From assembly GCA_944391715.1 (NCBI GenBank), contig CALXUP010000002.1, positions 62,001 to 126,000 on the forward strand: 64,000 nucleotides of DNA, given 5' to 3'. The notes under the pieces are model-generated. The model ran no database searches. It was not told the DNA's origin and saw nothing but the letters and a program-made list of their open reading frames with translations. The stretch is from an uncultured Alphaproteobacteria bacterium (lineage in GTDB: Bacteria; Pseudomonadota; Alphaproteobacteria; RF32; CAG-239). This document shows positions 17,112 through 26,349 of this stretch, one piece after another; the first letter of the stretch is position 1, and each line of letters begins with the position of its first letter. The position numbers were made by a program, and so were the translations under genes.

Positions 17112-17424
17112 TTTTATAATGTTTGAAGTTCGCTGGACAAAATGAAATAAAATTTCGAAAAAAAGTTGAAGTAAGCTGTATTTTGTGATAATATCAAAAA
17201 TGTAATTATATTACATTGTATATTATTAACAAAACTGAAGAAAGGCATTTTTAGCACTGTTTGTATCAGAATTTATCAGTAAAGCCGGAAAAGTAGTCAA
17301 CGCAGACGAGCCCGTTAAAATGTGAAGTACAGTAACATTGGGATTTTAACAGAAGGTTTGAACATAAACAATTTTACAAATATCTGAAAAAACACCTCTG
17401 CAGTTTTATAAATATATAAAAGAT
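17112..17424. other. Gene-free stretch with operator-like palindrome and possible decayed reading frame
   Basis: 313 nt without a supported gene. AATGTAAT-TAT-ATTACATT at 17199-17217 is an 8-bp-arm palindrome suitable as a repressor site; TGATA-A-TATCA lies just before it. From about 17246 a short open frame reads FLALFVSEFISKAGKVVNAD-- to a TGA near 17323. It looks protein-like but has no ATG, GTG or TTG start, so it may be a gene remnant. Confidence 0.4.
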
Positions 17425-17757
17425 ATGACAAAAAATACATCTTGCGTAGAGTTCATCAATTGTACACCGCACGCCATTACTCTGAACGACGGACGGGTTT
17501 TTGAGCCCTCCGGCGTTATTGCCCGAGTGTCGAGCCAAACTTCGGATTTCGATGCCAATGGCATCGCAACCCAGAGCTTTGGCAAGGTAGAGAATCTCCC
17601 GGCTCCAAAAGACGGAACAATTTATATCGTTTCCGCGCTTGTTCTGGGCAGAGCTCAGATTGAGGGCAGAACGGATGTTGTCGCTCCGGCCACGGGGCAT
17701 AAAGACTGCATCCGCGAGAACGGGTTTATAAAATCCGTTCCCGGGTTTGTGCGTTAA
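17425..17757 (+). CDS. Small LTPH-type hypothetical protein
   Basis: 110 residues without a signal peptide. The N-terminal VEFINCTPHAITLNDGR matches a pattern (N-TPH-I-(I/L)--G) that I associate with small proteins of phages and diverse bacteria. The middle holds a short strand-rich domain (VIARVSSQ, IYIVSALVLGRA) and the end is PVG-like but diverged. Function is unknown. It stands alone behind a 313-nt AT-rich region carrying a palindrome, and ahead of a good terminator, so it is a single regulated unit. It may be phage-derived, but no other phage gene is nearby. Confidence 0.6.
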   Translation: MTKNTSCVEFINCTPHAITLNDGRVFEPSGVIARVSSQTSDFDANGIATQSFGKVENLPAPKDGTIYIVSALVLGRAQIEGRTDVVAPATGHKDCIRENGFIKSVPGFVR

Positions 17758-17787
17758 GAATGAACTTCCGAGAAATCGGCATATCGG

Positions 17788-17818
17788 AAAAAGGAGCTTC
17801 TTCAAGCTCCTTTTTTTT
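17788..17818 (+). terminator. Rho-independent terminator after the LTPH-type gene
   Basis: AAAAAGGAGCTT and AAGCTCCTTTTTTTT flank a CTTC loop. It could also act in reverse for opgH, which ends 22 nt further on. Confidence 0.88.
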
Positions 17819-17839
17819 ATGACAATATATCTCAAAATT

Positions 17840-19891
17840 TTACTGCCCGTTGAGCTGTAGGCGCTTGGCCAGCAAAGCATCTTTCAGAATTTGCGGATTA
17901 TAAAGCAGGGCGATTTCTTCTTCTCTGGTAAAATCGGTTTCCAAGCCGTGATTGATAAAATTCTCAAGCTTAATCTGGGCTCTTTCCAAATCCGAAGCCT
18001 TAATTTCCGGTGCCGGACCGTTGGTTTCCAGCATCATCAGATGCAAATTGTTCATAACGGCATCGGTAGCCAGCAGTTCCGCTCCCTGATAAGGACGCTT
18101 GGTCTTTTCAGCCAGAATTTCTTTGGCCTTAATTGCTTTTTGCAAAATATCGGGCAGTCTTGCCTCTTCGGGAATAATAAAGAATTTATGTTTTGCCGCC
18201 CATCTTCCGGCTTTTTCATAAGATGAAATCATGGAAATCGGAATAGAAAGCATCAAACCGACCGTAATCGGCAGCATCCACCAGAACAAATCATGCGCAT
18301 GATACCAGACGACAATCGTCGTAATAATCCCAAGCACCGTATGCCAGATATGACGGCAGAAAGCCTCCGCAAAAGATGTTCCCGTTTCATCACGGTTTTG
18401 TGTATTCCAGCTCACGGCATTCCCGGTCAGAATATCAAAAACAAACTTGCTCTGAAACATCATCATAATCGGAGCAAACAGCGCACTGATGACAATTTCC
18501 GAAAAAACGCTCTTTATTGCACCCAGCCGTCCGCCGATAAGCTTTTTGTCTTTGTTTTGCAAAAGATAAACAATCAATCCGAGAAACTTGGGAAAAATCA
18601 GCATAAACATTGACAAGATAAACAAAGCGATTGTTCCGATCTTGTCAAAAATCGGCCAGGTCGGGAAGAGGGTGTAAGACTGCGGAAAATAAATCGGCGG
18701 AAAAATCTCGCGTCCGAGGGCAATCATCAACCCGACCAGCAAAAAGCAAAGCCAAATCGGCGAAGACAAATAAGACATAATGCCGATAATAAAATGAATC
18801 CGACTGACCGGGTGCAACCCCTTAGAAATCAGCACCTTGATATGCTGCAGATTCCCTTGGCACCAGCGGCGGTCACGCACGGCAAAATCAATCATTGACG
18901 GCGGGCATTCTTCATAGCTCCCTTTCAGCTCCGGCAAAAGCCAGGCCGACCAGCCGCCCCGGCGGATAAGCGCTGCTTCCACAAAGTCATGGCTGAGAAT
19001 ATGCCCTCCGAAAGGCGCCTTTCCTTTCAGCACGGGCAGCCCGCAGCAGGCCATAAAAGCTTTGACTCTGATAATGGCGTTATGTCCCCAGTAATTACTG
19101 TCGCCAACCTGCCAATAAGCCAGTCCGGCAGAAACAATCGGGCCGTAAACTTTTCCGGCAAATTGCTGAATCCGGGCAAATAATGAATGTTTGTTGATGC
19201 ACATCGGCGGAGCCTGGATAATGCCGGCATGCGGATTGGCTTCCATCAGCTGCGACATCGTCAGCATCGTCTTTCCGGTCAGCAGACTGTCGGCATCCAA
19301 AACAATCATAAAGTCATATCTGTTACCCCATTTAACGCAGAAATCTTCTATGTTCCCGCTTTTTCTGGCCGTATTTTTTGCTCTGCGCCGATAATAAAGA
19401 TTGATTTCCGCCGGCATCAGTTTTCGCGTTTCCAGCCAGTGCTTTTCTTCCTCAATCCAAACTTTCGGATTCGTCGTGTCGCTCAAAACAAAAATATCAT
19501 AAGCCTTGCCTTGTCCGGTTTGCTGCAGTTCCTCCGCCATAGCCAACAGATTGGCAAAAACGCCGGTGGAAGATTCGTTATAAACCGGCATTAACAAAGC
19601 AGTTCTTGTCTGAAGCTTGGTATCTTCCGGCACCCAGACAACGCCGGGAACTTTTCTCTTGCGCAAAAGTTCAATAAAACCAAACACGCTCGACCAGAAA
19701 AACAGGGCAATCCAGGCAAAGGTCAGAATAAACAATCCAATCATCAGCGTTTTGGTCAGCCAGGTTGAATCGCTGGGAATAACCGTAATCCATTTCAGGG
19801 TTGCCAAAAGGGTGCTGACAATCATCAGCCCGAAAACTTTAATCCGCCGGTTACGGATTCTCTTGGGATTAATCGGAAAATATGCTTCCAT
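17840..19891 (-). CDS. opgH: Glucan glucosyltransferase OpgH (MdoH)
   Basis: 683 residues, an inner-membrane GT2-type synthase making the beta-glucan backbone of osmoregulated periplasmic glucans from UDP-glucose. Two N-terminal helices (about 20-70) precede the catalytic domain. This has LMPVYNES, the metal-binding DADS in VLDADSLLTG, SHDFVEAALIRRGGW, and RRWCQGNL as the Q-x-x-R-W-like block. Further helices follow about residue 365. It is shorter than E. coli OpgH (847), lacking most of the long N-terminal cytoplasmic part. It begins two bases after the small unknown gene upstream and shares its operon with opgG. Confidence 0.92.
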   Translation of the reverse strand: MEAYFPINPKRIRNRRIKVFGLMIVSTLLATLKWITVIPSDSTWLTKTLMIGLFILTFAWIALFFWSSVFGFIELLRKRKVPGVVWVPEDTKLQTRTALLMPVYNESSTGVFANLLAMAEELQQTGQGKAYDIFVLSDTTNPKVWIEEEKHWLETRKLMPAEINLYYRRRAKNTARKSGNIEDFCVKWGNRYDFMIVLDADSLLTGKTMLTMSQLMEANPHAGIIQAPPMCINKHSLFARIQQFAGKVYGPIVSAGLAYWQVGDSNYWGHNAIIRVKAFMACCGLPVLKGKAPFGGHILSHDFVEAALIRRGGWSAWLLPELKGSYEECPPSMIDFAVRDRRWCQGNLQHIKVLISKGLHPVSRIHFIIGIMSYLSSPIWLCFLLVGLMIALGREIFPPIYFPQSYTLFPTWPIFDKIGTIALFILSMFMLIFPKFLGLIVYLLQNKDKKLIGGRLGAIKSVFSEIVISALFAPIMMMFQSKFVFDILTGNAVSWNTQNRDETGTSFAEAFCRHIWHTVLGIITTIVVWYHAHDLFWWMLPITVGLMLSIPISMISSYEKAGRWAAKHKFFIIPEEARLPDILQKAIKAKEILAEKTKRPYQGAELLATDAVMNNLHLMMLETNGPAPEIKASDLERAQIKLENFINHGLETDFTREEEIALLYNPQILKDALLAKRLQLNGQ

Positions 19892-19893
19892 TG

Positions 19894-20328
19894 TCAGTCC
19901 TTTTTGCGTTTATGAAAAATTTTGCGGATAAAGCCGTATGGAGACTCAATTTTTTGCGGTTTCATTTCGGCAAAGCTGTAACCGGGAGCCGGGGCAAACA
20001 TTTTTGCCTGTTCTTCAGAACAAAAAATCCGGATATCATCACCAAAATTAAAATCGCGGTACTTGTCTTTTGAGGCAGAAATTAAAAAGCCGAATTTATA
20101 CTGTGCAATCAACTGTTCGTCTTTTAACGGGCTTTCGGGAAAGGCCTTTTTGGCTTTTTCCAAAATAAGCTTGTCAAGAAAAATGGAAATTTCTTGTTTT
20201 TGCGATGACGCTTCCCATTTTTTCAACATCTCGCCGGTTGCAACCTCCAATAACTTGCCGGAAAATCCGAGGTTCTGGAGATAAGCGCGGATAATGTCGG
20301 CGCTGCTTTGAATCTTTATGGCAACCAT
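19894..20328 (-). CDS. Small unknown protein between opgG and opgH
   Basis: About 144 residues from the ATG at 20328, which lies six bases after GGAG; an ATG at 20340 is also possible. The start lies inside the end of opgG, and the stop is two bases before opgH, so all three are translationally coupled. No signal peptide or membrane segment is seen. The sequence is helical and lysine-rich, with a basic C-terminus (FIRKIFHKRKKD). I do not recognise it. The position suggests a cytoplasmic accessory or regulator of glucan synthesis, which is inference. Confidence 0.65.
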   Translation of the reverse strand: MVAIKIQSSADIIRAYLQNLGFSGKLLEVATGEMLKKWEASSQKQEISIFLDKLILEKAKKAFPESPLKDEQLIAQYKFGFLISASKDKYRDFNFGDDIRIFCSEEQAKMFAPAPGYSFAEMKPQKIESPYGFIRKIFHKRKKD

Positions 20329-21884
20329 TGATAGCTCCATACTTCTGAAACATCTTCCGCGCCCTTTTTCAAAACGATTCTAAGCTCAGAGGTCTTGCCG
20401 TTTGGCCTAAAGTCCACATAAGCGGTCAGGCCTTTGGTCAGCGGGTTCATCATCAAATGCGAACCGACGATTTTTCCTTCGCTTGCAGAGGCATCAATTC
20501 TGATTTCATTATTGTCAAAAGCCTCTGTAACGGCGGAAGACGGAGCAAAGTCCACCACAAACTTGCGCTTTTCCGTTTCCAGCATACCGGAAACCCCGCC
20601 GATTCCCGTACGCGTTGCCGTTATGGCAACCGGTTTTTCTTTTTCAAACGGGATTTGAGAGCCCCAGATTAAACGGTACTGAAAATAATATTCTTTGCCC
20701 GGAACGGCTTTTTTCTTGGGAACCCAATAGGCAACGATATTGTCGTGAATCTCCTGAATAGAAGGGATTTCCACCAGTTCGACCCAGCCTTTTCCCCAGT
20801 CGCTGATCGGCTCGACCCAGGCGCTCGGACGGAGCTCGTACATAGCCTCAAAATCCTGATAATGTTCCGGATCCGTATCGCGCTGCATCAGACCGAATCC
20901 CTTCGGGCCGTTGTCTTCAAAGGCGGAAATACGCAGATATTTTGAATTGTCCAGCGGCCGCCATAACCATTCGCCGTTATGGTTATGAACCAGCAATCCG
21001 TCGCTGTCATGAACCTCCGGCCGGTGGTCGTCAAAACGATTTTTGGTATTTTCGCCGAACAAAAACATAGAAGTCAGCGGAGCAATTCCGAGCTTATTAA
21101 TCTCCTTGCGCGGGAACAGCTTGGCCTGAACTTCCATAACCGTATCTTTACCCGGAGCAATGGCAAAACTGTAAGCGCCGGCAACACTCGGACTGTCCAA
21201 CAGGGCATAAACGATAACGGACTGCGATTTGCGTGTCGGTTTTTCCAGCCAGAACTCTTTGAAAATCGGAAATTCTTCACCGGTCTGAACGGCCGTGTCG
21301 ATAGCCAGACCGCGGGCGGAAAGACCGTATTTATTGCCTTTGCCCAGGGCCCGGAAATAGCTGGCACCCAAAAAAGAAACCAGTTCGTCAAAATAGCGGG
21401 CGGTGTTCAGCGGGCTGTGCAGTCTGAAACCGGCATACCCGAGATTTTCAAGCTTTGCTGTGTTAAGCTTGTTGTGACCGTAATCAAAAAATTGCGGAGA
21501 ATATTTAATCGGATGCGAACGTCCGTTAATAACTTCATTAATCGGAACCGAAACATTAAACAAAGAACCGAGATGAAAAAATTGCAGCTCAAACGGCAGC
21601 CGCTGTCCGAACCACGGGCCGTTATTACGGACAAAGCGAATGTCGCGATGCTCGTCATAATCAAGTTCCTTCACTTCTTCCGGAAGATTTGTTCCCGGGG
21701 CAACATAAGGCTGAGACGCCAGTTTCCTGGCCATATCGCTGAGAACGTCATAATCAAAAATCTCACCTTCGGCAATTACCGGAACACTTTCAGCCGAATG
21801 GTTTTTAGTATAAAATTTCCAGCCTCCCCAGGCTATGCCGGCAATAATAAGAACTGCCGACAAATTCTTCAGGAATTTCTTCAT
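20316..21884 (-). CDS. opgG: Periplasmic glucan biosynthesis protein OpgG/MdoG
   Basis: 522 residues. An N-terminal hydrophobic segment (about 5-24) directs export, or anchors the protein. The mature part matches the OpgG/OpgD family: FDYDVLSDMARKLASQPY, RDIRFVRNNGPW, FQLFFHLGSLF-like segments, LNTARYFDELVSFLGASYFRALGKG, and RDRRPEVHDSDGL-like sequence. It acts in branching or modifying osmoregulated glucans in the periplasm. AAGGAGAAAG precedes the ATG. It is first gene of the opgG-unknown-opgH operon. Confidence 0.92.
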   Translation of the reverse strand: MKKFLKNLSAVLIIAGIAWGGWKFYTKNHSAESVPVIAEGEIFDYDVLSDMARKLASQPYVAPGTNLPEEVKELDYDEHRDIRFVRNNGPWFGQRLPFELQFFHLGSLFNVSVPINEVINGRSHPIKYSPQFFDYGHNKLNTAKLENLGYAGFRLHSPLNTARYFDELVSFLGASYFRALGKGNKYGLSARGLAIDTAVQTGEEFPIFKEFWLEKPTRKSQSVIVYALLDSPSVAGAYSFAIAPGKDTVMEVQAKLFPRKEINKLGIAPLTSMFLFGENTKNRFDDHRPEVHDSDGLLVHNHNGEWLWRPLDNSKYLRISAFEDNGPKGFGLMQRDTDPEHYQDFEAMYELRPSAWVEPISDWGKGWVELVEIPSIQEIHDNIVAYWVPKKKAVPGKEYYFQYRLIWGSQIPFEKEKPVAITATRTGIGGVSGMLETEKRKFVVDFAPSSAVTEAFDNNEIRIDASASEGKIVGSHLMMNPLTKGLTAYVDFRPNGKTSELRIVLKKGAEDVSEVWSYQWLP

Positions 21885-22058
21885 TCTTTCTCCTTGATTA
21901 ATCAGTATGCTGTTTTCACAAATACAGAGCAGATTTGCCCAAAAGTCAAGGACAAAAGAAACCGTGTCTGATAACGTGGATTCTTCGTTCTTGACAAGAA
22001 TGCCCGGTCGGGATAAAACAGTAAAAACAATGAAATAAACAAATGTGGGTAAAATAGA

Positions 22059-22502
22059 ATGTTTAAGAAGCTGGCAAACGAATTTAAGACTTTCGCCATG
22101 CGCGGAAACGTGATTGATATGGCCGTTGGTATCATTATCGGTGCCGCTTTTGGTAAAATTGTCGATTCTTTGGTAAAAGACATTATTATGCCGCCGATAG
22201 GGCTGTTGCTCGGTAGCGTCGATTTTACAAACCTGTTTATTGTCTTAAAAGAGGGAGCGACGCCGGCGCCGTATGTTTCGTTAGACGCTGCTCAGCAGGC
22301 CGGTGCCGTGACCTTAAACATCGGCGTATTTATAAACGTTGTTATCAGCTTTATCATTGTGGCATTTGCCGTATTTATCCTGATTAAGGCGATTAATGAG
22401 CTGCAAGCCAAAATTGATAAAAAAGCCAAAGCCGATGCCGCCAAAGCCGTCAGACGTGCGCGCAAACAGCTGCGGAAACGCTTAGATACTGAAGGATTCT
22501 AA
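22059..22502 (+). CDS. mscL: Large-conductance mechanosensitive channel MscL
   Basis: 147 residues, standard length. The N-terminal amphipathic [27 protein letters not shown] with the first pore helix and [10 protein letters not shown] are diagnostic. The second helix (about 85-110) precedes a basic cytoplasmic helix ([13 protein letters not shown]). It acts as an osmotic emergency valve in the inner membrane, fitting its place beside the osmoregulated glucan genes. Only a weak ribosome-binding site is visible. Confidence 0.95.
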   Translation: MFKKLANEFKTFAMRGNVIDMAVGIIIGAAFGKIVDSLVKDIIMPPIGLLLGSVDFTNLFIVLKEGATPAPYVSLDAAQQAGAVTLNIGVFINVVISFIIVAFAVFILIKAINELQAKIDKKAKADAAKAVRRARKQLRKRLDTEGF

Positions 22503-22516
22503 TCCTTTAAACTTTT

Positions 22517-22546
22517 AGAAAAGGAGGCTTAAAAGCCTCCTTTTTT
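22517..22546 (+). terminator. Rho-independent terminator of mscL
   Basis: AAAAGGAGGCTT pairs with AAGCCTCCTTTTTT across a two- to four-base loop, 15 nt past the stop. Confidence 0.9.
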
Positions 22547-22556
22547 ATGCCAATTA

Positions 22557-22588
22557 TAAAAAAGAAAGACATTTATAAAATGCCTTTC
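22557..22588 (-). terminator. Terminator of the leuS-radical SAM-peptide operon
   Basis: On the minus strand GAAAGGCATTT pairs with AAATGTCTTTC (11 bp, one G-U) around a 3-nt loop and is followed by TTTTTT. It closes the AT-rich cassette about 70 nt past the peptide stop and faces the mscL terminator. Confidence 0.85.
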
Positions 22589-22659
22589 TCAAAACTCCTA
22601 ATTAATTCAAAGACGTCTTTTTTTAATAACATCAATGTCTTTACGAGTTTTAGAATTAA
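22589..22659. repeat. Nested inverted repeats downstream of the peptide gene
   Basis: A perfect 12-bp palindrome AAAGACGTCTTT (22609-22620) lies within a larger arrangement. AAAACTC and AATTAATT on one side are matched by GAGTTTT and AATTAATT on the other, and AAAGAC is matched by a distal GTCTTT near 22637-22642. The stretch has no gene. It may form alternative RNA structures after the peptide coding sequence, or mark the edge of the acquired segment. Confidence 0.5.
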
Positions 22660-22815
22660 TTAAGTACAGTTATTACAATCATCGCCGCCCGGTTGACCGC
22701 AGTCATCACCCGAACAATTGCAATCTAATGCTTCAATATAATAAAATCCTTTTGTTATTTTAGCTTTTATTAATGAAGATTGATATCTATATTTTACTAA
22801 ATCACTCGCTGTCAT
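22660..22815 (-). CDS. 51-residue Cys-rich peptide, candidate RiPP precursor
   Basis: A short gene starting at the ATG at 22815 and ending TAA at 22660-22662. The ribosome-binding site AGGAGGTGA (22822-22830) is the strongest in the window and lies in the 24-nt gap after the radical SAM gene. The first ~31 residues are Cys-free and leader-like (MTASDLVKYRYQSS, then a lysine/aromatic stretch to EALD). The last 20 hold five cysteines at 32, 34, 39, 47 and 50, in C-N-C-S-G-D-D-C and G-G-D-D-C-N-N-C-T, with two Gly-rich Asp-Asp-Cys repeats. This architecture, directly behind a SPASM radical SAM enzyme, is that of a precursor for thioether or similar crosslinks. The product type is inferred; no exporter or protease gene is adjacent. 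Confidence 0.72.
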   Translation of the reverse strand: MTASDLVKYRYQSSLIKAKITKGFYYIEALDCNCSGDDCGQPGGDDCNNCT

Positions 22816-22839
22816 TTTCTCTCACCTCCTTTCTTAAAT

Positions 22840-23841
22840 TTATTTAATAAAATCTTCTGGATTTAAATGAAACCATCTTAATACGCATCCTCCACCACAA
22901 TTCTCCCACATATCACAATTTATACATTTTTTGCTAGGATATGTATTAATAGTATCTCTAAATTGCATACAAATTGAAGAATTCCAAAAATCTATAATAT
23001 TATTAAAATGAACAGGTTTGTCATTTAGAGGAGATTTGACAAAATGATTACATGGTAGAATATCAAAATTGCTATCAAAAATAATGCCAGCACCTTTTCT
23101 TATATGACAACAAGTCTGTATGAGTTTTCTTTCAATAAGTTCTTGTAAAAACGTTTTATCAAATAAACACAATGGAATTGATATTTCAAAGGCATAATGT
23201 AAATTTGTTTGCTTAAAGATTTCAAAGGTAGTCTTGCATGTTTGCGCAATGATCTTCATGTCCGGCACATCTGTTCCATCAGATGCCGAAGGTTTATAAA
23301 GCTGAAAAACAATATTGTCTAATGAATATTTGATTAAAAAGTCTTTTAATTTTAAAATTTCATCTTCTGTTTGATCTCCTAAAACATAAGATAATTTTAC
23401 ATTTGCTCCTAGTAATTTTAAATTTCGATACCCTTGTATGCTTTTTTTAAAACCAAGAGAATGCGTATTTTTATAATATTCTTCAGGAGTACTGCCTTTC
23501 AAGGAAATATTAAAATTATGCAATCCGCTCTCGACAATTTGTTGGGCAAAAGATTCATCAGAAAAACGAATTCCGTTAGTTGCCATTGACATACGAACCT
23601 GCTTATCCGCAATATATTTGACAGCTTGAAGTAGATATTTATAAATAGAAGGTTCTCCCCCAATAAATACAATATTTTTTATATTATTTTTACATAAGAC
23701 ATCAACTAATTTATATAATTTTTTTATGTCCATAAAATCATCTGAAAAATTGGACTGGCTGGCATAACACCAAGTGCAACGGTTATTGCATGATTTGTTT
23801 GTTGTCAGCCAAGCCGTTTTAGGATATGTTAAATCAGCCAT
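22840..23841 (-). CDS. Radical SAM/SPASM peptide-modifying enzyme
   Basis: About 333 residues from the ATG at 23841, one base after the leuS stop; a TTG at 23859 inside leuS is rejected. Near the N-terminus CNNRCTWC (Cys 18, 22 and 25) is the CX3CX2C motif for the SAM-binding 4Fe-4S cluster. IVFIGGEPSIY supplies the GGEP motif. The C-terminus has a SPASM domain: C-x2-C-x5-C-x3-C exactly at CINCDMWENCGGGC (about 306-319), plus upstream cysteines in QTCCHIRKG and ILPCNHF. Such enzymes install thioether, C-C or epimer modifications on peptides. The Cys-rich peptide gene follows 24 nt downstream and is the obvious substrate. Base composition is strongly AT-rich, like leuS and unlike flanking genes. 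Confidence 0.85.
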   Translation of the reverse strand: MADLTYPKTAWLTTNKSCNNRCTWCYASQSNFSDDFMDIKKLYKLVDVLCKNNIKNIVFIGGEPSIYKYLLQAVKYIADKQVRMSMATNGIRFSDESFAQQIVESGLHNFNISLKGSTPEEYYKNTHSLGFKKSIQGYRNLKLLGANVKLSYVLGDQTEDEILKLKDFLIKYSLDNIVFQLYKPSASDGTDVPDMKIIAQTCKTTFEIFKQTNLHYAFEISIPLCLFDKTFLQELIERKLIQTCCHIRKGAGIIFDSNFDILPCNHFVKSPLNDKPVHFNNIIDFWNSSICMQFRDTINTYPSKKCINCDMWENCGGGCVLRWFHLNPEDFIK

Positions 23842-23842
23842 G

Positions 23843-26305
23843 TCAATTATCCGATACAACTATATTAATAAGTTTTTGTGGAACATAAATAGTTCTGATA
23901 ATTTTTTTATTTATTAAATATTTTTGTGCAGAAGAAACCGCCTCATTTATTAATTCCGCTTCTGATAAATTTACATCTGTTAAAAAGTTAGATCTAACTT
24001 TACCATTTATTTGAATAGTAATGTTCATTTTGTCTTTAACAAGTGCTTTTTCATCAACTGATGGCCACTTTTCGTTAAATACTGATATTGTGTGATCTGT
24101 CTGCTCCCACAATTCTTCTGCAAAATGTGGTGCAAAAGGAGACAGCAAAATAATATAGCAATCCAAGCAATCTTTTAATAAAGCATAATTTATTTTTTCT
24201 TTTTTCATATAATCATAAATGGCATTCGTATATTCCATTAACCGTGCAATTGCTGTATTAAATTGAAATTTTTCAATATCTTTTGAAATATTATCCACAG
24301 CAAAATTCTTAGCATAAACCAGATCTTTATCAAATTGTGGAATAATATCATATTTTATAGAAACTAAAGAATAAAATTCAGCAAACATTTTTTCAATTCT
24401 TGTAAAAAATTTTGCAACTCCTTCAATCCCTGTATCACTCCAAGGGCCACCAGTTACATAAGAAAAAGCAAACTCAATATACATTCTGAATACATCAGAA
24501 CCATATTTATTGATATAATCATCAGGGCAAATTGTATTGCCCTTGGATTTGCTCATTTTTGCTCCATCCGGTCCCAGAATAAGACCTTGGTGTATGAGAG
24601 ACAAAAATGGCTCATCAAAATTAAGATAGCCCAAATCCCTTAGAACTTTGGTAAAAAATCGTGCATAGAGCAAATGCATTGTTGCATGCTCTTGACCACC
24701 AATATATTTATCTACTGGCAACATAGCATTAATTTTTTCCTTGTTAAATATTTCATGAGAGTTCTTGTTATCAGGATACCTCAGAAAATACCAAGATGAA
24801 TCAACAAATGTATCCATCGTGTCTGCTTCTCTGCGGGCGGCCCCACCACAAATTGGACAAGTTGTATTCATAAATTCATCACAGCTTTTGAGCGGAGAAT
24901 CTCCTGTCGGTGTAAACTCAACATTTTTTGGCAACTTAACTGGAAGTTGAGATTCTGGTACAGGAACTTCTCCACATTTTTCACAATAGACAATAGGAAT
25001 AGGTGTTCCCCAATATCGCTGTCGAGAAATTAACCAATCGCGCAACCTGTACATAGAGGTCAATTTTCCTTTCCCTACCTTTTCCAAATCTTTGACAATT
25101 GTCGTAATTGCCGCCTCAGTTGTTAGTCCATTATATTTGCCCGAGTTAACCAATTTTCCATGATTACAGAATGGCAAAGTTACAAATTTATCAGATTTTG
25201 TGTCAGTAATAACCTGCAGAATAGGCAAATTGTGATTTTGGGCAAAATCAAAATCTCTCTCATCATGTGCAGGAACAGCCATAACAAAACCCGTTCCGTA
25301 ACTTGCGATAACATAGTCAGCAACCCAAACTGGAACTTTTTTACCATTGATGGGATTGATTGCGTATGCCCCTGTAAAAACACCGGTACGTTTCCGCTCA
25401 TTCAACATACGTTCCAACTCAGTAATTTTTCCGGCATTTTCTATATATTTTATGACTTCCTCTTTATGAGAATTGTAGACAATATCCAGAACTTTTTCAT
25501 GTTCAGGAGATAAAACAACGTAAGATAAACCACAAAGAGTATCCGCTCGTGAAGTAAAAGCTTCTAGCGTAATAGTGGTGCCGTCCTCTTTTTCTATATC
25601 AAAAGAAATTAAAGCTCCATTAGATTTGCCAATCCAGTTTTTTTGAATCTTTTTGGTTTTTTCTGGCCAGTCTAATTTATCGATTCCTTGCAAAAGTTCT
25701 TCAGCATAATCAGTAATTTTAAAAAACCACTGATTCATTTTTTTCTGATAGACATCTGTACCGCAACGATCACATTTTCCATTAACAACTTGTTCATTTG
25801 CTAAAACAGTATTACATTTCGGACACCAATTCACGGGAGCATCCTTACGGTAAGCCAAGCCCTTCTTATACATTTGGACAAATATCCATTGTGTCCATTT
25901 ATAATATTCCTCGTCGCAGGTATTTAATGTATATTCCCAGTTAAATGTTGCTCCAATCCTTTTTAGCTGTTCAGTCATAGTCTGAATATTTTTTCTTGTT
26001 GATTTCTCTGGCGGCACACCTGTTTTGATTGCATAATTTTCAGCAGGCAAGCCAAAAGCATCAAAACCTTGCGGGTGAAAGACATTATACCCATTCATCC
26101 GCTTGAATCTAGCCCATGTATCTGGAGCTGCATAGTTATACCAATGCCCTAAATGCAAATTTGCACCAGAAGGGTAGGAAAACATTTCCAAACAATATAA
26201 TTTTTTACTTAAGTCTTTTTCATTAAAACGATATAAATTTTGTTCGGCCCATTTTTTTTGCCATTTTTTATCAATATCAACTGAGTATTTTATTTTTGTA
26301 AACAT
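23843..26305 (-). CDS. leuS: Leucyl-tRNA synthetase, zinc-type, in an AT-rich acquired segment
   Basis: About 820 residues from the ATG at 26305, behind GGAGAAG; an upstream in-frame start at 26347 is rejected. HLGH (51-54) is the HIGH motif and [10 protein letters not shown] the KMSKS loop. The editing domain contains [24 protein letters not shown] and [18 protein letters not shown] and CDRC, around residues 160-180, give a zinc-binding insertion as in Firmicutes-type LeuRS. The alphaproteobacterial LeuRS I remember reads NWDPV there without cysteines. Catalytic motifs are intact, so it should be active. It is first gene of the radical SAM-peptide operon. Whether it is the only LeuRS of the cell cannot be seen here. 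Confidence 0.93.
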   Translation of the reverse strand: MFTKIKYSVDIDKKWQKKWAEQNLYRFNEKDLSKKLYCLEMFSYPSGANLHLGHWYNYAAPDTWARFKRMNGYNVFHPQGFDAFGLPAENYAIKTGVPPEKSTRKNIQTMTEQLKRIGATFNWEYTLNTCDEEYYKWTQWIFVQMYKKGLAYRKDAPVNWCPKCNTVLANEQVVNGKCDRCGTDVYQKKMNQWFFKITDYAEELLQGIDKLDWPEKTKKIQKNWIGKSNGALISFDIEKEDGTTITLEAFTSRADTLCGLSYVVLSPEHEKVLDIVYNSHKEEVIKYIENAGKITELERMLNERKRTGVFTGAYAINPINGKKVPVWVADYVIASYGTGFVMAVPAHDERDFDFAQNHNLPILQVITDTKSDKFVTLPFCNHGKLVNSGKYNGLTTEAAITTIVKDLEKVGKGKLTSMYRLRDWLISRQRYWGTPIPIVYCEKCGEVPVPESQLPVKLPKNVEFTPTGDSPLKSCDEFMNTTCPICGGAARREADTMDTFVDSSWYFLRYPDNKNSHEIFNKEKINAMLPVDKYIGGQEHATMHLLYARFFTKVLRDLGYLNFDEPFLSLIHQGLILGPDGAKMSKSKGNTICPDDYINKYGSDVFRMYIEFAFSYVTGGPWSDTGIEGVAKFFTRIEKMFAEFYSLVSIKYDIIPQFDKDLVYAKNFAVDNISKDIEKFQFNTAIARLMEYTNAIYDYMKKEKINYALLKDCLDCYIILLSPFAPHFAEELWEQTDHTISVFNEKWPSVDEKALVKDKMNITIQINGKVRSNFLTDVNLSEAELINEAVSSAQKYLINKKIIRTIYVPQKLINIVVSDN

Positions 26306-26349
26306 AACGAAACTTCTCCACTGGAAATTTTTCACAAAATTAACCAAAA

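Noticed and set aside
17246-17323. Short protein-like frame before the LTPH-type gene
   Set aside because: It has no ATG, GTG or TTG start and no ribosome site; recorded only as a possible remnant inside the gene-free stretch.
22660-23841. Assignment of the radical SAM enzyme as an anaerobic sulfatase maturase or PQQ enzyme PqqE
   Set aside because: No sulfatase, pqqA or PqqD-like gene is nearby, while a Cys-rich peptide with a very strong ribosome site follows directly.
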